Source of the DNA: Sitta carolinensis
Lineage: Eukaryota; Chordata; Aves; Passeriformes; Sittidae
Length of the DNA: 64,000 bases
Direction of reading: 5' to 3'
Assembly: GCA_032173965.1 (NCBI GenBank)
Contig: JAVUNC010000006.1
Location: 38,721,870 to 38,785,869 of the forward strand
The notes beneath the pieces were generated by a model, which had not been told where the DNA came from, ran no database searches, and saw nothing but the letters and a program-made list of their open reading frames with translations. Shown here piece after piece: positions 12,590 through 24,535 of the stretch. Every line of letters begins with the position of its first letter. Position 1 is the first letter of the stretch. The translations under genes and the position numbers were made by a program.

Positions 12590-13440
12590 TTTATGCAGTG
12601 TGGGGTGGCTGCAGGGCAGCCTTGGTGAGGCGAGGCTGGGGCTATCCCATGCCTGATATGGCCTCTTCCAAACAGCTCCAGCCTGCCCACCACAGGGCAC
12701 AGCTGGGCCTCTTGGACAAGATGGTGCTGCCTGGGAGAAAACGTGTAAGAAAGAACATAATGTTACCCACAAAAAACAAAAGGAAAAATGAAACAACTCA
12801 AACCTTATGAACACCAAGGACCGAAAAGAGGGAGGGGATACTCTAGGTGCCAGAGTGGAAATTCCCCAGCATCCACAGAGAAGATCATAGTGGTGCAGAC
12901 AACTACACTGCAGCCCATGGAGGACTCTTGTGCTAGAACAGGTGGATACTTCCTGAAGAAACTGCAGCCCTGGAGAGCCTACAGTGGAGCAGATTTCCCT
13001 GAAAGCCTATGGAGAGCGCCCATGCTGGAGAACTTCATGAAGGACTGTATTCCATGGACAGGACCCACACTGGAGCAGGACAGAAAGAGGAAGGAACATC
13101 AGAGAGGAGCCGCCATTCTCCAACCCCCTTCTCTGCCTAGTGGGTGCAGGTGGGAGAGGCAGGAAGGAGCAAATCCAATAAAAGAGGGTGGCAGACACTG
13201 TTCTTCTTCCTTGTCTTTGTTTCTCACCTTTCAATTCTATTTTTAATTGGCAGCAAATAAAATTAATTCTCTCCAAATCAAGTGTGTTTTTTCCATGATT
13301 ATAATCACTGCACAGTCCTCTCTTTTAGAAGGTTGTCCAAAGAAAACAGCCACACTACCTATTAGTCCCTCTCATAACATTTTAACATGCTGGTCAAATT
13401 CACCAGGTTTAAACACCAGAGGGAAGAAATATATTTAAAT
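12590..13440 (+). mobile_element. Solo LTR of an avian endogenous retrovirus, degraded, antisense to NRXN3
   Basis: This GC-richer block matches, from memory, a long LTR type common in bird genomes, probably ERVL-related; I am not sure of the family name. Three landmarks support it. A GC-rich 5' part covers 12590-12760. A set of imperfect units of about 45 bases covers 12900-13090, each with a 'cccatgga ... ggacccacactggagcag' theme. A U5-like end has the polyadenylation hexamer AATAAA at 13256-13261 in the context ttaattggcagcaaataaa. The 152-codon frame inside is noncoding. No gag, pol or env sequence flanks it, which suggests recombination to a solo LTR. Boundaries are approximate because terminal TG/CA and target-site duplications were not resolved. 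Confidence 0.7.
13256..13261 (+). promoter_or_regulatory. AATAAA polyadenylation hexamer in the solo LTR
   Basis: The perfect hexamer lies at the position where the LTR type carries its polyadenylation signal. It is on plus, so it cannot end the minus-strand NRXN3 transcript. It could only serve an antisense transcript. Confidence 0.5.
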
Positions 13441-15619
13441 TCACACTAGTTTTGTGAAATTTGACAACTAGATAAAGACCTGAATAAATATTTCCTGTGT
13501 GCTATATACAGACAAAATTTAGCAACAGTAACTGAGTCGACTGCATCTGCTGGTCATCAAACATATATACACAAGTCTCAACCAGTCAATGCAAGAGATA
13601 TTTGTCAGTCATTTGGATTATACCTAGGAATCATACCAATCACCACAGCTGAACCCAGAACAAACTCCTCCAATTCCCCTGGGTTATATCAACTAGGGCT
13701 TATAAACTTTCCCATATTCTGTGCTGTCTCCTGAAGTCTCCTAGCATTTCTCACCTTAAGAGTTTCCAGGCGTTAAAAAAAATCAATCAATCAACCAAAA
13801 AAACAGTAATCCTTTCAAGACTTTTCCTACTAATTGTGACTTGTTTTTTTTTCTGCTGGGGATAGAGCAAAACCTGAACACACTTACAAAGACACATGGA
13901 TGATACACACTGGCTTGTAGTGTGTAGAGAGTCAGATTAGATTAAATGATGGTCATTTTCTTGCTTAGAAACTGGAAAAACTGAAATATTCCCAGCTCAC
14001 CTCCCATGACCATGTACAAACTATAGTTTTTCAGTTTACACTTTGTCCAAATGTGATCGAGTTTTATTCAAAGACAGCAAACAAGCACAGTCGTTATTAG
14101 AAAAAAAATTTCAGCTTCAAATATGAAGATATTTATCTACTTCAAATATGAGGAAAAAATATTATATAAACCAATTCACCTTTTTCACTTATTCCAAATT
14201 TTACTAGTGGATCTATATATAAATGCAATTATACAAAGACCAAAGAAACTTCTGTCCAAGCAGACACAGCTGATCAAACTTAGAAGCAGCTGGAGGCAGT
14301 CACAAATTTCTGACTATTTAAAAATTCAAGCGTCAGCTCCAATGCAAATGTTTTTAAACCCTGAAACTGTTCTTTACCAGAAATATTATTTTAGTTAGAA
14401 AAATGGAAGTTTCCAGAAACTGAAATAGTATATTGGGAAATTTGTTTAGACAACTTTCTCACTTCCACTACTGTGATTCTTAGAGGCTTAGAGTTTCAGT
14501 TTCAGTGTTCTAAAATTTATTATTTTCCAAACCAGAAGCATATTTTCTTAAAATTAGAGCAGTCACCTAAACCAAAAAAAACCATATTCTTTACTTCAAA
14601 AAATTAGAATAACACAATTAAGAGATGTCAGTTCTCAAAGGCAAGGAAAGTGTTCTTCTGCACTTAAAAAATTACAAGGCAATTGAGGTCTGAGGAAAGA
14701 ATAGCCAAGGCTGGGAAATCTGGAGTACACTGGGACAGGGAGCCCAAATATAGGGGGCATTAAAAATGGAGTGAGAGAGTTTGGAGGAGGTGAGCCCAGA
14801 ATCTTAGAAAAGGTGAAAAATGAGAAAACTGTGGCTGGCTTAATAAAAAAGAAATAGTGTTAGAAGCAGTACTGTAGAAAGTCAGGAGTAGTTCAGTGAA
14901 AAGCTGGAAAGGACATGGCAATACAAGATCTGAATCAGGACAGAGATGTTATTTCCTAGGAAATCATGGAGTGCCATCCAGTACTTTCTGGTCTTGTTAG
15001 CTATCAGCCCCACCTGCAGAGTTCACCTCTAGTTCCCCCACTGTGCTCTCTATAGAGTACTGTACCTACCACAGCAATCTGAAGCTCTCTAGTTCAAGTG
15101 GTAGCACCAGAAAAAATTCTAGCCTCCACTGAGGTATTTGGGTGCTAGGAAGCTGTCATAGAGAGAAGTATACCTGCTGTATTTGTGTCTCATTTACCAC
15201 TGATGTTCTGAGGTCAGGAGGAATGTGGGATTCTAAAAAAGGTTTTGTGATTAAACAGTAAAATGCTTTCCAGAATTGGATTCTGTCTCTGCCTTAGATG
15301 TCCTACAGGAAACCAAGCCAGACACTTCATTACAAAGTTTTCATAGGTGGTCATTAATTGCCTACATCTAATTCCCCAAGTGTCGTGGTTGAACTAATTT
15401 ACAGGATGTAATTTAGAGACATGCTTAATCTTTCTGATGCAAATGACTAAAAATACATGGAAAATTGGTACCAAATACATCCAATTTTAATCCGGTGCCT
15501 TGTTCCCAAACCTGCAAAATGGGAAAAATATGCATACTCCCTTCACATAACATAGACATGGGAATAAATCTAGTTAAAGCTTCTTAGTTCTGTATAAACA
15601 TATTGATGAGTAGCCTAAA

Positions 15620-15673
15620 ACACAAACACAAAAAATTTAAAACAAACAAACAAACAAAAACAAACAAAAAAAG
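15620..15673. repeat. (CAAA)n-rich microsatellite
   Basis: CACAAACACA is followed by repeated CAAA/CAAACAAAAA units up to an A-rich end. Confidence 0.85.
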
Positions 15674-16102
15674 CAGGTCTAAATTTAGAGCAAAACTCAT
15701 CTGGCAGGCATTGTTGCAAACAAGCAATAAGAAGAGAGAAATCAAATAGGCTATTTGTTTTTACAGGGGACCCAATTTAGACTTCTGATCTATGCCTAAG
15801 ACAGCACGAAGCCTGTGGAAAAATCTATGTGACCACACCACTGAAGACTCTTATCATCGGCCCAAGGAAGTGGGATGCAGATTGCACAGAAAATCTTAAC
15901 TCCAGCTTTTCTGACTTTGCCATGATGGCATTCTTTTAACAGATATTTTTAGCTGTAATGCATCTTTAATTATGTAATTCGTATACATGTAGATATGCTT
16001 ATCCTATTTTAGTACAGGATTGTATCATTATTATTTATAAACTCAGTTTCGTGAGACTTCAAAAACAGATGGCTTAGGGGGATCCACTCAGTAATGCAGA
16101 GA

Positions 16103-16116
16103 GTGCCACCTCGTGG
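16103..16116 (-). promoter_or_regulatory. Candidate CTCF-like motif
   Basis: The minus strand reads CCACGAGGTGGCAC, which matches the known CTCF core (CCASYAGRKGGCRS) except for one position. It lies in the intron between exons A and B. This is a motif match only; occupancy is not shown by sequence. Confidence 0.35.
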
Positions 16117-17090
16117 TGCTTCCGAAACAAGCATATCCAGAAGAATTGTCAAATTTAGAAGTAATCGGGATGAAGTGTTTCTTTTAGGTTCCCTCTAAAA
16201 TAAAATTCCTTTTTCCTATAAGCTGATTGTATTTGACCAAGCCACCACCAAGGTTGACTTTCAACAAGGAGAGGAAATTATTTTTCTTACATATGTTTCT
16301 TGCTCTCTCTTGCAAAATCACAGCCTATATAGGACAGCACACATTTAATTCAGAGAGAAAATGTATTTCAAAACATTTTCCTGTAAGACGACTTCTTTGG
16401 GCTTATTTCAGATTTCTGACTCCTGGCTTTCCAAATAATCTAAATTACCACAATATTTTAAATAATTCACATTCATACAGAAGAAAAAACTTTTTGCAGA
16501 TATAGGTTATAGTGTTCTGGCACTACGTGTGGCAGCCATTCCTTCTAGCTGCATTCTGAGTAGAAGCTACTCAGAAAATAGGATTTCAGCTTTTGGCCAA
16601 CCAGCATGGGTGTCAACTAACAATCATACCCACACCAGTTTTGCATCCAGGGTTCACATTATTTTTGATTCTGTTAACAGCCTCCAGACTGCTGATGTTT
16701 TCCTCAAAAAGCCAACTCCTAAAGTCATATACAACTATGAGAATTTTAGACCTTCAAAAGAAAAGAAAGGTAGGTTTCTGGCTCTTGCAGTCATGGAAAA
16801 ATGGACCTGAAAAGCCTCATCTATAAAATTCTGCAATTAAAAAAGAATTAATCTGAAGTACTTCGATCATTTCAATGCAAATTTTAACCTGGGACACACC
16901 AACTTTTCTTACTGATCTCTTCTTTCCTCCCTTCAACTTCATTTTTATGCAAATAGAAGTAGGAGCTCAATAAGCTGTCTGGAAATGCAGAAAATAACTT
17001 AAAAAAATAAAAATCAAGGGCGAAAGAAAAGGATTGACACACTGTTGAGTCACGATCCTCCCTACACTAAAGAGGCAGGCAGGCAGTGTC

Positions 17091-17144
17091 GGAAGGAGGG
17101 AGGGAAAGGGGGAAAGGAAGGAAGGGAAGGAAAGGAAGGAAGGA
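17091..17144. repeat. 54-base pure purine tract (GGAA-type), pyrimidine-only in the transcript
   Basis: Every base from 17091 to 17144 on plus is A or G, mostly GGAA, GGGAA and GGGA units. A short (GGCA)n run precedes it at about 17073-17087. In the NRXN3 transcript this is a 54-nt CU-only tract starting about 460 nt after the exon A donor. Confidence 0.9.
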
Positions 17145-17602
17145 TCCATGCTCTGTAACACATGTACTGCATACAGGTTTATCATCAATGAGAAGTTAGT
17201 GCAGAGGAACAGTCCACAGAGCCTTGGCCTTGATTCCACAGTATCGGAAAGCATCACATGTGGAACTCAGGAATGAGGTGTATTCAGTCTGCCTCAGGAA
17301 GAGTCTGGACCACAAGAAAGTTCTGCTGAACACCTCCACAGTCTGAGATATATGCAAGCTTATCTGTTCCCTAAACACATACCTCAGGTCATTATAGTTT
17401 TCACAGAAGTTTCTGGTGCTGGCTAAGTCTCACAGACCAGAACATTAATTTTCAACATAGTAACACTAAATAATACATGAATGGTAACAGGAAGGAGTGG
17501 GGTAAACATACACAAAAGAACAGGGAGAAGGGGCATCATGGCAAAGACTATGAACAGAGATAAAAAGACAGTGATCAAAAAATACTAATACATCACTCTT
17601 AC

Positions 17603-17722
17603 CCTCAGCAACATCATCATCCACGATCAGCTTGAGGCTTTTTCCTCGCCGAACCACCCGGACAGTGTGCCACTCGTTGTCATTGAGTTTCTGCCCAGCA
17701 TAAAGAGTTTCAGGTCCCTTGC
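17603..17722 (-). CDS. NRXN3: NRXN3 exon A: part of LNS4 just after splice site SS3
   Basis: This 120-base internal exon has acceptor caccctccccag and donor G|gtaaga. It begins in phase 1 (a split Gly or Ser codon) and ends in phase 1. Its 39 complete codons read [20 protein letters not shown], then [34 protein letters not shown] is the conserved central sheet of LNS4. The KGPETL start is the residue run that follows splice site SS3, a known small alternative insert in neurexins. The phase fits this: without the insert the split codon reads Gly, with it Ser. VDDDVAEG is the NRXN3-like version; NRXN1 has VDDQQAMTG-type and NRXN2 VDNVTVEG-type sequence, from memory. Confidence 0.93.
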
Positions 17723-18195
17723 CTGGGGAGGGTGATAGGTGCAGCAGTTAAAGCTAGACCCACAACTGCTTTAGTACTTTCTCAATGGGAAAAGTCATGA
17801 AAATCAACTTGGTGTGATACAGACCAGTAGAGCGTATAAGTGCATAACAACCTACAATCAACCCTCACACCTACACCTCCCCAGCTCAGGGGATCACAAA
17901 CCCTTCCACTCAGTCAGGTGTCTTCCTCCACAAAGCCCTAAAGTCACATGCAGTTAAAATAGATAGAAATCTCTCTTGTGCTACTAATTTCCAAAAATTG
18001 CACTGCACAGGACACTACAGTAATAGGAAAACAAGTTCATGACTGAAATGTCTCTAAATTGGAACCATTACAGTAGCACTTTGCTCTCCTAAGAATCTGG
18101 ATTTACAACATCCCTAAAGTACTTGGGATTTTTTTCAAAGTTAAATGCACTGGTCTTTCAACACTTCAGTATCAAACACCAGGTTGGTTTCAGTC

Positions 18196-18312
18196 TCAAT
18201 AAAAACCCCCAAAACCCCAAAACAAAAACCCCACCAACCCCCCGAAAAAACAATAAAAATCTCCACAGAACTTCATATCCCACCTTCAAAAATAATTAAA
18301 AAAAAAATAAAA
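18196..18312. repeat. A/C-rich tract with four or more C-runs (G-quadruplex motif on the NRXN3 strand)
   Basis: C-runs at 18206-18210, 18215-18218, 18229-18232 and 18238-18243 are separated by 4, 10 and 5 bases. On minus, the transcribed sense, these become runs of 4-6 G, so a G-quadruplex with one long loop is possible. The tract lies about 480 nt upstream of the exon A acceptor. The rest of the block is A-rich. Confidence 0.7.
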
Positions 18313-21300
18313 TCTCATAAAGAAAACCATTCACCAACCTCGCTGATTGCTTAAAGGTTCCTTGGCAAAGCAGCCTAGATTTGAGGTGCTTACTTCACCC
18401 CTTGTATTACAGTCAAAGAGAAAGAGGAGCCATGTCTTCTCCAAAAGGTTATGCCACAGTTGCCCTTGCAAACAATGCTCCCAGGAAAACAGCATTAGTG
18501 CTACCCATACTTGTCTAGTTTTGCTGCTCACCCATCACAGTTGACAGGCAATTACTTAAAAAATTAATTGTTCAGATTACAGGACCAGAACACCTCACTT
18601 ATGTCAAATGGTAAGTGAAATTGAATAATGGTGTGTGCTAAATTAAAAGCATCTATCCTCATTTCAGTACAGTACTAAAGTTTTGATCCATGTATAGCAG
18701 AAAATGTAGAATGAGGACAGCCAAACTTGTTGCACACTGGTCTGGACCTACTGCCCAAACTGGCAAAAGGGGAACCCAAAGGAAAAAAACAAAAACAAGA
18801 CATATTGAACATATAAACAGAGGTGGGATAGGGACAATGAGGCACTTCTACAGCTCATCATACTGCACTGGCAAAACTAATGTCAGATAGTCCAGAGCTC
18901 ACAGAGTGCAGAGAGCCTAATGAAACTGCTTCTCGCCAAAGAGGGAACATGGGCAAAGAAGGTGGTGTCTCATTCAGTTCAGATTCAATGAGTAGTAGGA
19001 ATTCTTCAGAAGGAAACCAAAACAAAATAGATATTGTTATTCTTTTTCAAAAAATCATGTAACTCATGCTAACAAAAAAGGAGATTAATACCTTTTCAAA
19101 TAAAGACCATGGCAGCCAATTTTACCACAAACAAAGATGAAAAAAATGTTTTTCTAGTGACCTGAAAGATAAGAGTTATTCTTGGATTAAAAGGATGGGA
19201 GTCATATATTGAAGTTACAGAGAACATCTCCTTAGCAGGAGAAACCCATAATTTCTGCTGTCCCTCATCCATGTGCCAAAGTCACATACCACACATGTAA
19301 ATCCAGCTGAAGAAGGCAGCTAGATCATGGCCAGAAAGTTTAAGTTCTTTGGCACCAGACAAGCAAAACTCTAATAATCCAAGAAAGTTATGCTAGATTT
19401 ACATGAGAAAATACATTTTATTCTAAAGCAGAATTCACAAAATTGTATTTCTGGATAGACAGCAAAATTATTGTCTAAATCAAAATATACAGCATCAGTT
19501 ACTATAGTTCCACACAGCCACTTCCCAAGTAGGAAGATGAAGGAAGTCACCTGGAACTGTGTGTTTGTATAATGCCATGTGAAAGCAGGGAAAGGTGGGG
19601 AGGGGTGGCAAATGCATTCTAAAAAACCCAATCTTTTCCACATACCCATTAGAGCTCTGGAGGGCACAGCCAAGAGAAATAGCCAGGTGTGCTGGAGTCT
19701 GCTCAGCTGATGATGCAGTGCTTTCTATGCAATAGCTCTGTGTTCAGCATGGCTGAGTAATCCAGTTGCTAACCTAGTTCCCATTTTTCAACCCTAGCCA
19801 GACGAAATAGGGATCAGCTAAAACAGTCTGGGTTTGGTTTGTCTTGATGCCCACTGTAACACTTTCAAAACAAAACTGTGACATTAACAGAACTTATATG
19901 AATATATTCTTAGAAAATGTAGCTTAACCAATTCACAAATAAATGAACAGAAAGTTGAAGCATTCCCACTTTTTCCAAATGAGTAAGGTTGTCTATTTAG
20001 AAGTAACTGGTTAATACCTTGGGCTAAAAATTTGAAAATTAAGCACTGCAGATATGAATTATTTAATTCCATGTCTTGATCAGCCAATTTTATATTTGAT
20101 CAGAAGAAACAAACAAACAAAAAGTTTAACTACTTTTTGTTCACTTATCACCCTCCCTTTTGCAAAAATGGGTGTTGGCTTCTTTTAGTAGGGTTACCCA
20201 AATAAAACTACATACAAAAATTCAATACATGAGCATGCTTAAGAGCATTCAGATAAGTTTTTCAAAACAAACATATCTGATCTTAAAAGAAAAGCATTAA
20301 GCACATGTTATTTTACTCTATTCAAACTGTTTTATTTTCAAATGCTTTCGAGACGTTTATGCGGCAGTGGGCTGACCTGAAAAGCAGCAAAATTGTGTCC
20401 CCATTTTTCAATTGAGAGTGTTCAAATGAATTGCTGCTCCTTGTGTAAGCTCCCATTGAATTCTAAGTTGTTTCAACAACTGTGTATACAGGGACTTTCA
20501 CATCTGGATACCAAAATTTATTTCATTGAGCATGATTACTACATGTGCCATTACTATACAGACATTTACACGTGATCAATTTTTAAACAAGAACTTGAAC
20601 AGTCCTAATGCAACAGTTGCTGATGCTGGGGAAAATAGAAAGGAAATGGGCCATGTGATCCTGCACCATAACTCTGTCCCTAAGAACAACCTCCTGCCAG
20701 GCATTTCTTTGGTCCTGTTTATCAGGTTTATGTTTTTCACTCCTTTCAAGCTATCTACACCTACATCATCCTTCAAAAAGGATACCAAACATACAAGGAA
20801 ACAAAACAGAAGATTACATGGACAGAGAAAGTAATCTAGAGATTTTTATCTTCCCTTTGTACAACATTCTTTTATCACAGAAGACAAGAAAAGGCAAACA
20901 AGGAATTCTTGTAGCAATGAACAGCACACCTGGAAATACTTTCTATTTATAATACTTTGGGCCACTGGCCATTAGGTAATTTTGACAATTGATTTAGTTT
21001 TTGTGCATGAAAAGAGCAAAGGACAACAGAATAGAAAAGGAAAACAGTAAACAGAACAAGAGAATTTTTATTGTTGCAATAACTTAACAGTTAAGCAGAC
21101 AGACCATCACTCCTGTTGGCGTCTGACCATATTGGTCATTCCATGCCCTTTCCTAATGCTGGCTGAGGAACTGCATATCATATGGAATTGATGTTTCATT
21201 TTCCAACTCAAATGAGGCAGGCTAGTGAATATTCCTTTTATGCTTTGCAGTGGAAAATCCTACTTAATCAGAAGCAAAAATATTTCTCAGCCATCCCTAA

Positions 21301-22914
21301 ATTCTGGACAAGTTCAGCTGCAGTTCAGGCTTCTTGAGCAAATATTACTTGATTCAGCCACAGTGACTCCTCCTCATTCTCCCATGAATCTCTCAACACA
21401 TACTCAAACTTTTATGGGTATTGTTCATAAAAAAATATTAGTATATGCTTTCAAACATGGAAGAACTCCATTCAATCTGCCCAGAGTGTCCCAAACATTA
21501 TTTCTGTATCAAAGGTTCACTGCTGCTAATTAATTGCTTGGCTCAAATAAATGATATAAAAGTGCCAAGAATACACATGTCAAAGTATAAAGAATCAAAA
21601 AGTTGATTATGCCTTCCTAAAAATGACAATTTGCTTTCCACGTGCTCCCCAAAAACTCACTTGTTCAGAACAAACAACTGGTAAGATAGATGCAGTTCTG
21701 ACAATACCTCTGAAAGTGCACTTCTTATTCACCCTCGGTAGCTAAGAGCACACAGAAATTTCCTCTATGAGATAAAGGAGAAAGTGCGTTAATCCCCTCT
21801 GCAGTTTTTCACACATGGATCAAAAAGCGTACTTTTACTCTGGTGCAGGCTGTCACCATCTGATCCATTTATAAGATTAAAATGACTTGCATTAAACCAG
21901 GATATCTTTATCATTGCGTATCTTATCCAACCTTACGGAGGAAGTGGAACATAGAAGTCTTGAATGCCACAGGAGCTGAACAGAAGGGATGTTGCCATAT
22001 TGATGAGAATGGACAAGGTACTTCCTTCAATACAATTACAATGATAAATTCTACAGCTATATTAATGCTTTTCAAAGGAGACCCTCAGTAATGATAAGGT
22101 TTTCTCTGCTTTTACTTTTTCACTAAAATCCTTAGCTACCATCTCAGATTTTTTCAATGGAAAGATGCATTTTTGTGTGTCTTACACAGGGCAACATCCT
22201 GTCAATGCCATTAGCATTCCACTGTAAGGACAGGCTGGGAAAGGGAAGTTTCTTTGCCTGCTCCCTCTGCCTTTTTTTATCTGTGATGGAAGATCATTGC
22301 TTGTTTTTACTTACACCCTTACATGATGACCAGAGAAGCTGTGGTTTGCTGTATGAAATGTGTACACAGATTTGTGAAACATGACAATGAACCACCAGAC
22401 CTCAAAAAAGGAAGAACGGGGTGAAAGGACAAAGATGCTGGTAATTTTTCACACACCTTTTTGGCTTCCTGATATGGAGGAAGTTCCTACAAAGCACAGG
22501 TCAAACATCAAAATACAAGAATGACTCAAAAGTAGAGCCAGCAGCTGCTCTGAAAATCTTCAGTAGCTTTCAGTCTTGGTTAAATATAGACCACTAGCAT
22601 AAATTTTGTTGTTTATTTCAGGCAGCACTAGCATGGACAAAGTGTTTTAGGACAGTCTTTTCTTCAGACAGGATTTGCTGTTCAACACCAGGAGCATTGT
22701 CAATTGCTAAGAAACAAGTGGCAACCGCAGACTCTGTACGTTGCAGACACTTAGGAAGGTGTCTCAGTCAGGATCAACCAAAATTCTCATACACACACAC
22801 TCGTTTTGCTCATATACAGGCTTTAGAATTCCTCTTTTCAAGAAAACGTTGGCCACCAACAAGGAATAAGCAGTTGTATTCCCCCTACAGATACTCAGTA
22901 TCTTCACTGGGGAC

Positions 22915-22922
22915 CTTACCTG
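22915..22922 (-). promoter_or_regulatory. Candidate recursive-splice-like CAG|GTAAG site
   Basis: The minus strand reads CTGCTGCAG|GTAAGG, an acceptor end fused to a strong donor. The upstream tract is only moderately pyrimidine-rich, so this is a weak candidate. Confidence 0.2.
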
Positions 22923-24521
22923 CAGCAGTCTTTCCATTTCCTCAAGGAACAGGACCATGTCCTTGTACTACCCCACAACAAAACATAGCATGAACTTAAG
23001 TAACAATTTTCCATGAGGCATGCTAAAAACTTTTATGTTTATAGCTTTACACAGAAGTCTTACTGTGAAAAGTCAATTGAGATAATTTACATCAGCCCAC
23101 ACAGGAGAAAAGTTTAATTATTTACATCCATTCAGCAGTAAAAAGTGCATACAGCAAATCCTTTAGGCACCCACAGAGTCAACTAGCCTCACAAGTGCAA
23201 GTAAGAATTCCCTGAAATAGCCAGACTAATAAAGTGCAAGGAATTAGCTCAGAAACTAACTGAAAAGTAGCACAACCCCTCTACTAGTTCTCTCAAATAT
23301 ACCCCCACCTCCATATAAACATGACAAACAATAAGTTAAGCTATGCTTAATTATTTTGTATACAATCTATTTAAAATTTTTTAAACCCCTTATTTAAAAA
23401 AACCCAAACAACCAAAACCAAACCCGACAAAATGCAACATAGTTCCTTGCTTTTGCTAAAAATACATGTATCACCATACTGAATAACTGTTATTTTCACT
23501 GCAGACACCCTGGCCAAAAGCTGTAATAAGGTTCAGTAGAGATTCAGTCAGCATTCAACACAGTTGCAGTTTTTTTGTAAGGCTCTGAAAGAAAATTTAA
23601 TGCAGAACTTAAGTTGCATGTCTTTCAGGTGACGTGAATATAACTTGTGGTTAAGAACAGGGAGATATTGATTGCATATATCACAAGGTCACACATGACA
23701 AACTGCATTCATGTGGAGGTTTTTGCATCAAAGTTAGTGGGTTATGCTCTTTGTTTACTTCACTTTCACTGCTGCTGAATTTTGATGCCTTAGACACTAC
23801 AAAACTACTGTGTACCTAGAGCAGAATAATTTTTAATGGGAAAACACTCGTTAATAGAAATTTGATCCCCTCAAAAGGGTTAAAATAGGAAATTACAATT
23901 TTAATGAAAGGATATTTCAGTTCATCCAAAAATAATTTTATTCTGATTTTGAAAACATCCAAAATATTTCAGCTTCAAGCTAAATAAATAAAAAAAAAAA
24001 TCCACTGTTTAAAAAAAAAAAAAAAAATTAAGGATTTCTTATTATCCATTCAAGATATTATTTTTTAATGGTAATAGATGGTTTCCCATTTTTATTGAGT
24101 GAGCTTTTCCACTTTTAAGGAAAGGGATTTTATTTTATATTCATAACCAGTGAGGAGGTCAAAAAGGACAAAGAAGTATGTAAAATAAGCTCTTAAAATT
24201 AAGACTTACATGAGTTTAATTAAATTAACTTCTAAGTGATTTCAGTCACACTGACTCTATACTTGTTTTCAGATAAGGCTGTCCTATGAACAACTTCACA
24301 TTTGCCAAACACCTTAAACTGCTGTTCCTAACAGAACCAGGCAACAAAAGCTTCAGCACAGGTACAAAGAATTCAGAAGCTGCTCTATTGTGACTCATCC
24401 ACAGCTTGCCTAAAGAATTATTTGTACACACTAGATTTTCAGAGAGCAAAGCTCGAGACTACTCCTGGTGTAAATTAAGCAGCCAGGCAATCACAGGAGC
24501 AGCGTCTACCGCAAGGGAGCA

Positions 24522-24535
24522 CCACTAGAGGGAAA
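24522..24535 (+). promoter_or_regulatory. Candidate CTCF-like motif
   Basis: The plus strand reads CCACTAGAGGGAAA, matching 12 of 14 positions of the CTCF core. It differs at the C of GGC and at the last base. Nearby sequence is locally CpG-containing compared with the intron. Confidence 0.3.

Larger units (their letters stand above)
11563..17602 (-). other. NRXN3: Intron between exons A and B (6040 bp)
   Basis: Donor gtaaga at 17602-17597 and acceptor ccttcag at 11563. The intron holds an antisense solo LTR (about 12590-13440), a CAAA-rich low-complexity stretch (15620-15673), a candidate CTCF-like motif (16103-16116) and a 54-base all-purine run (17091-17144). The remaining sequence (about 13440-15600 and 16120-17070) shows nothing I can name. 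Confidence 0.85.

Noticed and set aside
12788..13246. 152-codon plus-strand frame, the longest in the window
   Set aside because: It lies wholly within the solo LTR and owes its length to the tandem units there.
8926..17722. Assignment of the exons to NRXN1 or NRXN2
   Set aside because: Paralog-diagnostic residues ([34 protein letters not shown]) fit NRXN3 better, from memory of the three proteins.
18206..18243. Telomere-like CCCCAAAA repeats
   Set aside because: Vertebrate telomeres are TTAGGG; this is a local A/C-rich tract with irregular units.
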